From: Algibacter miyuki | Lineage (GTDB): Bacteria; Bacteroidota; Bacteroidia; Flavobacteriales; Flavobacteriaceae | Direction of reading: 5' to 3' | Assembly (NCBI RefSeq): GCF_030409805.1 | Contig: NZ_JAUFQP010000013.1 | Coordinates: 1,122,501-1,186,500, forward strand | Length of the DNA stretch: 64,000 bases | Part shown: one piece after another, positions 44,334-52,772 of the stretch | How the letters are laid out: every line of letters starts with the position of its first letter | Position numbering within the stretch: position 1 is the first letter of the stretch | Program-made: the position numbers and the translations under genes | Notes under the pieces: generated by a model | The model's database searches: none | What the model was told of the DNA's origin: nothing | Seen by the model: only the letters and a program-made list of their open reading frames with translations

Positions 44334-47249
44334 ATGCGCCAAATAATTTCTACCGTAGTTTGTATATTTTCTGTGTTTTCAATTTACAGTCAAACCTCAG
44401 GTAATCCCTTAAAAACAGTAGACTCAGAAGCTCAACAAAAATGGGTCGATAGTGTATATTCTGCATTAACTTTATCCGAGAAAATTGGGCAATTGTACAT
44501 GGTGCAAGTTATGTCTAACCAATCGGCAGCAACAAAACTTAAGGTTGAAAACTTAATAAAAAAGCACCATATTGGTGGTCTTATTTATTCTTTAGGTGGT
44601 CCAAACCGTCAGGCGCGATTAAATAACGAGTTACAATCCATTTCTAAAATTCCACTTTTAATTGGTATGGATGCCGAATGGGGATTAAGCATGCGTTTAG
44701 ATTCTACTTACGCTTTTCCATGGAATATGACTTTAGGTGCCATTAGAGATAATAAATTAGTTGAGGAAGCTGGCCGAAAAATTGGAGAACATTGTAAACG
44801 TTTGGGCGTTCATTTCAACTTTGCTCCGGTGGTAGATATTAATACGAACCCATTAAACCCTATCATTGGAAATCGTTCTTTTGGAGAAGATCGCGATAAT
44901 GTCACAATAAAGGCTTCTGCTTTTATGAAAGGGATGCAAAGCGCTGGTGTTTTAGCAAATGCGAAACATTTTCCAGGGCATGGCGATACCGATCAGGATT
45001 CTCATTTAACATTGCCAACTATTAGTTTCAACGAAAAACGTATCGATTCTATAGAATTATACCCCTATAGAAAATTAATAACCGAAGGACTTTCTAGTGT
45101 TATGGTGGCGCACTTAAACGTGCCTGCTTTAGATAATTCGGGCGTACCATCATCATTATCAAAACATATTGTAACCGATATTTTAAAAGAAAAATTAGGT
45201 TTTCAAGGACTTATCTTCACCGATGCATTAACTATGAAAGGTGCTGCTGATTTTGATGAAACAGGCGATATCGATTTAGCTGCTTTTCAAGCTGGAAATG
45301 ACGTAATGCTTATGTCTGAAAATGTAGGTATTGGTGTCTCCAAAATTAAAGATGCTTATACTCGTGGAGAAATTTCCGAAGCACGTTTAGCACTTTCTGT
45401 TAAAAAGATTTTAATGGCAAAGTATAAAGTGGGATTAAACAATTACCAACCTATAAGCTTAAAAAATCTTTCTAAAGATTTAAACCGTCCGGAAGATGAT
45501 ATTTTATACGAAGAGCTTCTAGAAAATGCTATTACTGTTGTAAAGAACGAAAATAATTTAGTGCCGTTAACGCATTTAGAAGTTAAAACTTTGGCTTATG
45601 TGAAGTTAGGCGACGATTCTGGAGATGAATTTTTTAACGAATTAAAAAAATATGGAAAAGTACACGCCATAGCAGGGAATAACCTAGAAGATTTATTGGG
45701 GAAACTAGAACCGTATAATACAGTTGTTATCGGTTTACATCGTTCGAATGCTAATCCATGGAAAAGTTATAAATTCACAGAACAAGAAATTGTTTGGTTG
45801 CACGAAATTGCGCGTACACATAATGTAATTTTAGATGTTTTTGTAAAACCATATGCATTGTCCGATTTAAAAACGACAGCGAATATTGAGACTATTATTG
45901 TAAGTTACCAAAACAGTGCCATTGCACAGCAAAAATCGGCGCAGCTTATTTTTGGAGCCATTCCATCAAGAGGTGTTTTACCTGTTTCTGTCGGTGGTTT
46001 TTATAATGCTGGCGAAGGGATTGATATCGATGCTATTAAACGTTTAGGCTATACAGTTCCAGAACGTGTAGGGATGAATTCTAAAAAATTAAATAGAATT
46101 GATTCACTCGCTAATTTAGCTGTAAATAATAAAATGACTCCAGGAATTCAATTGTTGGTGGCTAGAAAAGGTAAGGTGATTTATAATAAAAATTTCGGAA
46201 AACACACTTACGCAGGAAAAGAAAAAGTAGGTTTCGATGATATTTACGATGTAGCATCACTCACCAAAATATTGGCAACTTTACCTTTGCTAATGGAAAT
46301 GGAAGAGCAGGGAATTGTAAGTTTAGATACCAAACTAGTGGAGGTATTACCAGAGTATAAAGGTTCTAATAAGGAGAATATCACCTTAAAACAAATGTTG
46401 TCTCATTACGCACGTTTACGCCCGTGGGAACCATTTTATTACCGTACTTTAGATTCGGTTACTAAACGTCCGAGCAAAAAATATTACAGAAAAGTACGTA
46501 GTCCAGAATTTAATGTTGAAGTGACTAATAACCTGTTTTTAAGATCTGATTATCAGGATTCTATTCCTAATATTATTAAGGATTCAGATTTGTTAGATCG
46601 TCTAAAGTACCGTTATAGTGATTTCCCTTATTACATTTTAAAGAAATTTATTGAAGAGTATTACGACAGAACCCTAGAACAATTATCGCAAGCCCATTTT
46701 TATGAGTCTCTAGGTGCGAATTATACCATGTATAATCCATATCATAAAGTGAGTAGTAAAAAAATAGTACCAACGGAAGAAGATGATTATTATCGTTTTC
46801 AAAGGGTGCAAGGTTATGTGCACGATATGGGCGCAGCCATGCAGGATGGTATTGGCGGGCATGCCGGTATTTTTAGTAATGCAAACGATGTAGCTAAAAT
46901 TATGCAAATGTATTTGCAAAAAGGATATTACGGCGGAAAGCGTTACTTAAAAGAAGAAACCGTTGATAAGTTTAATACCCGTTATTATGAAGATAAAAGT
47001 AATAGAAGAGGGGTTGGTTTTGATAAACCGCAATTGGGGACTGCTGGACCTACATGTGGTTGTTTGTCTATGGAAAGTTTTGGGCATTCTGGTTTTACCG
47101 GAACTTATGCGTGGGCCGATCCAGACGAAGAAATTGTGTATGTGTTTTTAGCGAATAGAACGTACCCAAATGCAGGTACAAATTTATTGCTGAAAGAAAA
47201 TATAAGAACAGAAATACAACGCTTAATTTACGAAGCTATTGAAGATTAA
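44334..47249 (+). CDS. Glycoside hydrolase family 3 fused to a beta-lactamase-type serine hydrolase
   Basis: The 971-residue protein has a signal peptide (MRQIISTVVCIFSVFSIYS) and two catalytic parts. Residues about 30-380 are GH3 of the NagZ type: K211-H212-F-P-G-H-G-D-T with the NagZ-specific His-Asp dyad loop, and the nucleophile D297 in F-T-D-A-L-T-M-K-G-A. A GH3 C-terminal part follows to about 560. Residues about 590-960 are a class C beta-lactamase/esterase fold with S642-L-T-K645, a Y-S-D in place of Y-x-N and H-S-G-F-T-G in place of K-T-G. It likely works in the periplasm on peptidoglycan, the GH3 part removing GlcNAc and the hydrolase part acting on a peptide or ester. Confidence 0.92.
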   Translation: MRQIISTVVCIFSVFSIYSQTSGNPLKTVDSEAQQKWVDSVYSALTLSEKIGQLYMVQVMSNQSAATKLKVENLIKKHHIGGLIYSLGGPNRQARLNNELQSISKIPLLIGMDAEWGLSMRLDSTYAFPWNMTLGAIRDNKLVEEAGRKIGEHCKRLGVHFNFAPVVDINTNPLNPIIGNRSFGEDRDNVTIKASAFMKGMQSAGVLANAKHFPGHGDTDQDSHLTLPTISFNEKRIDSIELYPYRKLITEGLSSVMVAHLNVPALDNSGVPSSLSKHIVTDILKEKLGFQGLIFTDALTMKGAADFDETGDIDLAAFQAGNDVMLMSENVGIGVSKIKDAYTRGEISEARLALSVKKILMAKYKVGLNNYQPISLKNLSKDLNRPEDDILYEELLENAITVVKNENNLVPLTHLEVKTLAYVKLGDDSGDEFFNELKKYGKVHAIAGNNLEDLLGKLEPYNTVVIGLHRSNANPWKSYKFTEQEIVWLHEIARTHNVILDVFVKPYALSDLKTTANIETIIVSYQNSAIAQQKSAQLIFGAIPSRGVLPVSVGGFYNAGEGIDIDAIKRLGYTVPERVGMNSKKLNRIDSLANLAVNNKMTPGIQLLVARKGKVIYNKNFGKHTYAGKEKVGFDDIYDVASLTKILATLPLLMEMEEQGIVSLDTKLVEVLPEYKGSNKENITLKQMLSHYARLRPWEPFYYRTLDSVTKRPSKKYYRKVRSPEFNVEVTNNLFLRSDYQDSIPNIIKDSDLLDRLKYRYSDFPYYILKKFIEEYYDRTLEQLSQAHFYESLGANYTMYNPYHKVSSKKIVPTEEDDYYRFQRVQGYVHDMGAAMQDGIGGHAGIFSNANDVAKIMQMYLQKGYYGGKRYLKEETVDKFNTRYYEDKSNRRGVGFDKPQLGTAGPTCGCLSMESFGHSGFTGTYAWADPDEEIVYVFLANRTYPNAGTNLLLKENIRTEIQRLIYEAIED

Positions 47250-47285
47250 GATGCTTGAGTTTTTTAAGTTTATAAAATTGAAAAG

Positions 47286-48425
47286 ATGAAAATAGGTATA
47301 GTGTGTTATCCAACATTTGGAGGAAGTGGCGTTGTGGCAACAGAGTTGGGCTTAGAACTTTCTAAGCGAGGTCATGAAATTCATTTTATTACTTATAACC
47401 AACCGGTGCGATTAGAATTGTTGGGCAATAATGTACATTATCACGAAGTAAATGTACCCGAATACCCGTTGTTTCATTATCAACCTTACGAGTTGGCTTT
47501 ATCGAGTAAATTAGTCGATATGGTGAAGCTTCATAAAATAGAAATCCTTCATGTGCATTACGCTATTCCGCATGCATACGCGGCTTATATGGCTAAAAAA
47601 ATGCTTATTGAAGAAGATATTTATGTCCCTATTGTAACCACACTTCACGGTACTGATATTACATTGGTAGGGAGTCATCCTTTTTATAAACCAGCGGTAA
47701 CGTTTAGTATTAATAAATCCGATGCGGTAACAGCAGTTTCAGCAAGTTTAAAAGAAGATACACTGCGCTTATTTGATATTAAAAATGAGATTGAAGTAGT
47801 ACCTAACTTTATAGATTTAGAAAAGTATAAACATCATGGCGTTACAGAATGTCAACGTGGTTTGATGGCTAAAGACAATGAAAAAATAATAACGCATATA
47901 AGTAATTTACGACCCGTAAAACGAATAGAAGATGTTATTAGTGTGTTTTATAATATTCAAAAAGCAATGCCAGCCAAATTGATGTTTATTGGTGAAGGAC
48001 CTGAAAAGGAAAAAATGGAAATGCAGTGTGCAGATCTTGGAATTACCGATAAAGTAGTGTTCTTCGGAAGAAGTAATGAAATAGATAAAATACTATGTTT
48101 CAGTGATTTATTTCTATTGCCTTCTCAAACAGAAAGTTTTGGTTTAGCAGCTTTAGAAGCTATGGCATCGGGTGTTCCCGTAATTTCTAGTAATACAGGT
48201 GGTATTCCTGAAGTTAACGTACACGGGGTTTCTGGATATTTAAGTGAAGTAGGCGATATTGAAGATATGAGCAAGAACGCGATTTATATTTTAAGTGATG
48301 AAAATCGTTTAAAAACCTTCAAAGAAAACGCGAGAAAAGAATCCTTGAAATTTGATTTACACGAAATAGTACCGCAGTACGAGAAAATTTATGAAAAAAC
48401 ACTAGCCAAATGTTTGGTGCTGTAA
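47286..48425 (+). CDS. bshA: N-acetyl-alpha-D-glucosaminyl L-malate synthase BshA
   Basis: The 379-residue protein is a GT4 glycosyltransferase whose N terminus (MKIGIVCYPTFGGSGVVATELG) is diagnostic of BshA. The UDP-sugar site block ESFGLAALEAMASGVPVI near 280 and the HGTDITLVGSHP loop are intact. It joins GlcNAc from UDP-GlcNAc to L-malate, the first step of bacillithiol synthesis. The deacetylase BshB is not in this window, whereas BshC is encoded 4.3 kb away. It follows the GH3 fusion by 36 bases and may share a transcript with it. Confidence 0.96.
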   Translation: MKIGIVCYPTFGGSGVVATELGLELSKRGHEIHFITYNQPVRLELLGNNVHYHEVNVPEYPLFHYQPYELALSSKLVDMVKLHKIEILHVHYAIPHAYAAYMAKKMLIEEDIYVPIVTTLHGTDITLVGSHPFYKPAVTFSINKSDAVTAVSASLKEDTLRLFDIKNEIEVVPNFIDLEKYKHHGVTECQRGLMAKDNEKIITHISNLRPVKRIEDVISVFYNIQKAMPAKLMFIGEGPEKEKMEMQCADLGITDKVVFFGRSNEIDKILCFSDLFLLPSQTESFGLAALEAMASGVPVISSNTGGIPEVNVHGVSGYLSEVGDIEDMSKNAIYILSDENRLKTFKENARKESLKFDLHEIVPQYEKIYEKTLAKCLVL

Positions 48426-48502
48426 ATTCGAATGAGTGATGTGATGAGTACTGGCTTTTTATTCGTTAAATTAGCCTTTAAAATCACTAAAATTCAAAAG
48501 AA

Positions 48503-48982
48503 ATGGAAACCTTCACATTAGCACGCGTTATTCATGTTATTGCTGTTATTTTATGGATTGGTGGTGTGTCTATGGTAACAACGGTTATTATTCCGGCCGT
48601 TAAAAAACTAAAATCTAAAGAAGATCAAATTAAAACCTTCGAAGCATTAGAAGGTAAATTTGCTATACAAGCTAAAGTAACAACTTTGCTAACGGGACTT
48701 TCAGGGTTTTACATGTTATATGTGCTCGATGCTTGGGATCGGTATTTTGATTATCGATTTTGGTGGATTCATGCCATGACTCTAGTTTGGGTTTTGTTTA
48801 CACTTATTTTATACGTTTTAGAACCGCTTATTCTGCATAAATTATTCAAAAAATATGTAGAAGAAAATCCTTCAAAAACATTTTCAATCCTCCATAAAGC
48901 GCATTGGTTTTTACTAATCTTGAGTTTAATAACTACAGCAGGAGCAGTTGCTGGTAGTCATGGTTGGTTTTTTATAAAATAA
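48503..48982 (+). CDS. Small four-helix membrane protein with conserved His (CopD/DUF2269-like)
   Basis: The 159-residue protein has about four membrane helices. The first carries ARVIHVIAVILWIGGVSM, a His-plus-W-I-G-G pattern typical of CopD-like and DUF2269 proteins. Further His residues lie in FWWIHAMTL and LHKAHWFLLIL. The pattern could coordinate haem or copper, but I cannot say which. It lies between bshA and a convergent peroxidase gene, 77 bases after bshA, and its stop codon forms part of the following terminator. The start ATG at 48503 follows an A-rich leader. Confidence 0.7.
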   Translation: METFTLARVIHVIAVILWIGGVSMVTTVIIPAVKKLKSKEDQIKTFEALEGKFAIQAKVTTLLTGLSGFYMLYVLDAWDRYFDYRFWWIHAMTLVWVLFTLILYVLEPLILHKLFKKYVEENPSKTFSILHKAHWFLLILSLITTAGAVAGSHGWFFIK

Positions 48983-49009
48983 AAATCCGCCATAAATTGA
49001 CGGATTTTT
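48981..49009. terminator. Bidirectional terminator between the small membrane protein and the peroxidase gene
   Basis: AAAAATCCG (48981-48989) pairs with CGGATTTTT (49001-49009), extended by two inner pairs after one mismatch. The symmetric A and T ends allow use from either strand. The left arm overlaps the stop codon of the membrane-protein gene. Confidence 0.85.
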
Positions 49010-49051
49010 AAGAGTTTCATTATTGTGTTCTAAAAGTTTTAGAGCTAACAT

Positions 49052-50863
49052 TTAATACACATCATTAACTGTTTCGGTTAAGGTTTTCATAAAAGCAACT
49101 AAGGCATTTTGTTCTTCAGTTGTTAAATTCAGTTCATCAAAAGGTAAGGTTTGATGTTCTAAATCGAAACCTAAACCGCCACCACCTCCAAGGTTGTAAA
49201 ACGCTACAACTTCCTCCAATGTTTCATAAACACCATTATGCATATATGGTGCTGTTAAGGCTATACTTCTAATACTTGGTGTTTTAAACATGCCCTTATG
49301 TAATGGTTCTTTAAAGCTCCAGTAAAAACCTAAATCGTCATCGAGTGCTTTGTTTTCTGCGGTTTCAGGTACTCCAATAACTTCTTTTTCGGTTTCAGTA
49401 TAAAATGGAGGAACAGTCCCGTTTGTTAAAGGCATAAAGTGGCAAGTAGCGCATAGTGCTTTTCCCATAAATAAATTATACCCTAGTTTTTCTTCTTCGG
49501 AAAAGGAATCTTCTTCACCACGAATATTTTTATCAAATTTAGAATTAAAGCCATTCAATGTAGAAATATAAGATGAAATGGCTTTAATAACATCGCTATT
49601 GTTGCTTGCTATTTTTCCGAAGGCACTTTTGAAAAGTGGAGTATAAGTAGAGTCTGTTAAAATGGCTGTTGAAAACGTATGTACATCGGTATTAAATTCT
49701 TTATTATTTGTGAAAACAGACGAAATTTGATCTAATAAGGTATTCGATCTACCGTCTAAAAAGAAGCTTTGCTGAAAGGCTGTGTTTATTAAAGTAGGCG
49801 TGTTACGTTGTAAATTGCCGCCTTGGTTATCTAAATTTAAAGCCATATTATCAGCATAACCTTTACTGGGTAAATGACAAGTAATACAAGCCATTTTTCC
49901 GTTTCCAGAAAGTTTGGGATCGGTAAATAATTTTTTACCTAAAGCAATCTGTTTTTCGGTTGGGTTTTGGTTAATAGCAGCTGTAAAATAGTTTAAATTA
50001 AAACTATCGTCTTCAAAAAAAGTAGGGGCATCGAAATTAAAAGGCGTAGTGTCTATAGGATCCCAAAGTGCGCTAGATTTTCTAATATCGACCCAATTTC
50101 GCGTAATTGGATTCATGTAATCGCGTGTAAATGTAAAGCGATCGAAAGTATCAAAATCTCTATTTTTATTGATGAAAGCAATAGCTTTTTCAATGTTAAT
50201 GTTGAAATTGGTATCTAATTTTTTGTCTTTTAATTTAATACTATTTTGTATGGTCGACTTATAAACGGTTTGTAAACTTTCTAATGAAATGATCGTTTCC
50301 TCTATGCCCAAATGACTTACTGGTGTATCAAAACCAGAAATAGCTAAACTTACAATACGTAATAGTTGTTGGTGTGTAGCAATAAAGAAGCGTTGCGGAT
50401 TAAGTTCCCGTTTTTCAATGGCTTTTTTTAAGTTAGAAAGCATACCCTTTTGTACGTATAATTCTTGTTTAAAATCGGCTTCGGAAGTTTCATTATCATA
50501 AACACTTTCTTCTATTTTCTGATAACCAACGGGTTTTATAATTTTACCTGTATCTTCTTTATAAATGGGCAGGGCAGGGCCGTTTGCGCGGTGGCCAACT
50601 TCAGGATTTAAATACGAGGCATAAGGTTCTGCTTTTTTGAAAGCAACACGAGATAAAGTGAAATAGGTTTTTGCTTTTTTACCGTGCATACCTTCAGTTT
50701 CTAAACTATCAATATAGCTTAAAGCTAAATCTATGTTTTGGGAGTAATAGTTTTGTGCGGCCGACCAATTTATTACAGAAATGGTTTCTTTTTTATCCTG
50801 TTGGCATCCAGTTATTGAAATGCAAATAATTAAGAAGAATAGCGATTTTAAATATCGAAACAT
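49052..50863 (-). CDS. Di-haem cytochrome c peroxidase (MauG/CCP type) lipoprotein
   Basis: The 603-residue protein has a lipobox (I-T-G-C20). An N-terminal helical domain of about 240 residues resembles the imelysin-like extension seen in Bacteroidota members. A CCP-type domain follows with two haem motifs, C326-I-T-C-H330 and C471-A-T-C-H475. Downstream blocks F-K-T-P-S-I-R and A-P-Y-M-H-N-G carry the usual distal ligand region. It should be periplasmic and reduce hydrogen peroxide or oxidise a partner with cytochrome electrons. It lies 76 bases after the PhoX-like gene on the same strand, so these two extracytoplasmic proteins are probably co-expressed. Confidence 0.94.
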   Translation of the reverse strand: MFRYLKSLFFLIICISITGCQQDKKETISVINWSAAQNYYSQNIDLALSYIDSLETEGMHGKKAKTYFTLSRVAFKKAEPYASYLNPEVGHRANGPALPIYKEDTGKIIKPVGYQKIEESVYDNETSEADFKQELYVQKGMLSNLKKAIEKRELNPQRFFIATHQQLLRIVSLAISGFDTPVSHLGIEETIISLESLQTVYKSTIQNSIKLKDKKLDTNFNINIEKAIAFINKNRDFDTFDRFTFTRDYMNPITRNWVDIRKSSALWDPIDTTPFNFDAPTFFEDDSFNLNYFTAAINQNPTEKQIALGKKLFTDPKLSGNGKMACITCHLPSKGYADNMALNLDNQGGNLQRNTPTLINTAFQQSFFLDGRSNTLLDQISSVFTNNKEFNTDVHTFSTAILTDSTYTPLFKSAFGKIASNNSDVIKAISSYISTLNGFNSKFDKNIRGEEDSFSEEEKLGYNLFMGKALCATCHFMPLTNGTVPPFYTETEKEVIGVPETAENKALDDDLGFYWSFKEPLHKGMFKTPSIRSIALTAPYMHNGVYETLEEVVAFYNLGGGGGLGFDLEHQTLPFDELNLTTEEQNALVAFMKTLTETVNDVY

Positions 50864-50939
50864 GTGTAAAAGTTATAAAAATGAAAGAATCTTCATTGCG
50901 AAAATGAAGATTCTTAATATTAAAAAAGTATGGTGTTTA

Positions 50940-52475
50940 CTATCTAGCTAAGCCTTTTAATAATACAATTTGTCCTCCTTGGTTATGAGGTAAGTTGCTA
51001 GAAACAAAAGCATCACTTTCCCAATAATGAGGTTGTAGGTTTAATATGAAAGTATCTGGCACACCCACTTTATCTGAGATATCGATTAAAGCACCAAACT
51101 CACCTGAAAATCCTGTAGAACCTGATGGGTCTAAGTTATTTTCAATTTTTAACTCTAAAACAACTTTGGTATTGTTGCCATCTAAATCTGCTTGGTAAAT
51201 TTGGGCAGCATGGTTTCTAGAGAAAGAATTTGGATCTTCTTGTACGTAGATAAAGTTTTCTGTAACACAAATGTTATCCGGACTTTGTAATTCTGCAAGG
51301 TTACCATCTTGGTTGTTAGTATCCGTGTTCCCACTTATAATTTGAGTTAATTTACCTTCTAATGGGTTGGTTTCATCAAGTTCGATTTTGTATACTGTTC
51401 CCCAATCGTTGTAAGTTCCTCTTCCAGGACCTCTTCCGGTTACGGCAAAAAATACGTCTCTTGCATCGGCATCGCTACCTTTTTTGTAGTCAACATCTTC
51501 AACACGCATAAATTGTGAAGCCAGAACATTAGTACATGCCGTTTCCATTTCACTTTTAGTTAAGCTAGCACCATCAACGATTTCAACAAATTCGATATCG
51601 TATGTTTTTTGAAAATCTAAACTACCTTCGTTGTAAACAGCATCAGTAGCAACATCCATAACGCCACCCGCGCCATCAGAAACTTGTTTAAATCTTAAAA
51701 CATAAATTTTACCGTTTTCTAAATCGGCATCGCCATTTTCAGATAAATACATGGTAACCTGACCTTCCGATCCGCTAGAATCATCATCACCACCAATAAT
51801 TACTGTTTTACCTGCATAAGCACCTTTTGGTAATGGTACGGCGTTTTCCCAAGAAAATTCACCTAAAGCATCAAGACCAAAATCGGCTGTTGGTGTAGGT
51901 GTTTCAATCCAAGGGTCAATACCTTTTACATCATACGAAAGTGATTCCGAAGCCGATAAAAAGATGTCTTTATCACCACCATGAATGGCAGCTTCCCACA
52001 TGGTTCCTGAACATTGTCTAGCGTAATCTGCTACACCACTGTTCAATAACCATTCACCAGAAATAGGGTTAAGGTCTTTATCAAAACGAATTCTAGAAAC
52101 CGCATAATCATCTTCAGCATTTACCACATATATGTATTCTTCACCATCTTTTAAAAAGCCAGCACCATCTTGCGCACCTACTAAACGGAACCCGTTTGAA
52201 AGCACATCGGTAGAACTTATTAATGAAAAAGCTTCTACAGTACTAAAGTCTGAATGTATTTTCACTAAAGGGTTTAAAAGCGATTTATTTTCAAACATGT
52301 TTGTTATCGGCGTAAAATCTTCACCGTTTTCTCCGTCGGTGCCATTTTCTCCATCTTTACCATCAACGCCATTTATGCCGTCTTTGCCATCTTCAATATC
52401 GCAACTTACTAATAAGGTATTTGTTGCCGTTACAACAAAAAGTAATAGAAATAATTTAAGGTACTTGTTCATCAT
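50940..52475 (-). CDS. PhoX-like (DUF839) lipoprotein with a collagen-like segment
   Basis: The 511-residue protein has a lipobox (L-L-V-S-C25). Right after it come eight glycines at every third position from residue 30 to 51 (G-K-D-G-I-N-G-V-D-G and so on), which is a collagen-like G-x-y tract. The rest is a beta-propeller-like DUF839/PhoX relation, with G-T-M-W-E-A-A-I, WGTVYKIELD and the phosphatase-like D-N-I-C-V-T-E-N-F-I-Y-V-Q-E-D. Alkaline phosphatase activity is possible but the Ca/Fe ligands cannot be checked from sequence by eye. Two ATGs start it (M-M-N-K). The following di-haem peroxidase gene is 76 bases away. Confidence 0.8.
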   Translation of the reverse strand: MMNKYLKLFLLLFVVTATNTLLVSCDIEDGKDGINGVDGKDGENGTDGENGEDFTPITNMFENKSLLNPLVKIHSDFSTVEAFSLISSTDVLSNGFRLVGAQDGAGFLKDGEEYIYVVNAEDDYAVSRIRFDKDLNPISGEWLLNSGVADYARQCSGTMWEAAIHGGDKDIFLSASESLSYDVKGIDPWIETPTPTADFGLDALGEFSWENAVPLPKGAYAGKTVIIGGDDDSSGSEGQVTMYLSENGDADLENGKIYVLRFKQVSDGAGGVMDVATDAVYNEGSLDFQKTYDIEFVEIVDGASLTKSEMETACTNVLASQFMRVEDVDYKKGSDADARDVFFAVTGRGPGRGTYNDWGTVYKIELDETNPLEGKLTQIISGNTDTNNQDGNLAELQSPDNICVTENFIYVQEDPNSFSRNHAAQIYQADLDGNNTKVVLELKIENNLDPSGSTGFSGEFGALIDISDKVGVPDTFILNLQPHYWESDAFVSSNLPHNQGGQIVLLKGLAR

Positions 52476-52772
52476 TTAAAGTATAATAATTAGTTAATTA
52501 ATTAGTGTCAAAATTATACTTTGCCTTCAAGAATGGTGTTACCTAACTGCTGTGGTTAATTTAATTTTGAGTAACTTTAGTGTTACCAAGATTATTTAAA
52601 CATTAAAACCAAAGGGTATTTTTACCGTGAATGTTAAGTGAATATAAAATGAATGTTTTATAACTTTTAAACGACAAAGTTTTGGGAGCGATTTAACTCG
52701 TAATTCTTAACGAAATTTTTAGAATTGCAAAATCGAATAATCTTATATTTACATTTTCTATCTTTAATTTAT
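52476..52772. other. Divergent intergenic region before bshC
   Basis: This 297-base AT-rich region separates the PhoX-like gene (minus) from bshC (plus). I see no strong promoter box, structured RNA or repeat. An in-frame extension of bshC into it (from 52725) has no family support. Confidence 0.4.
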
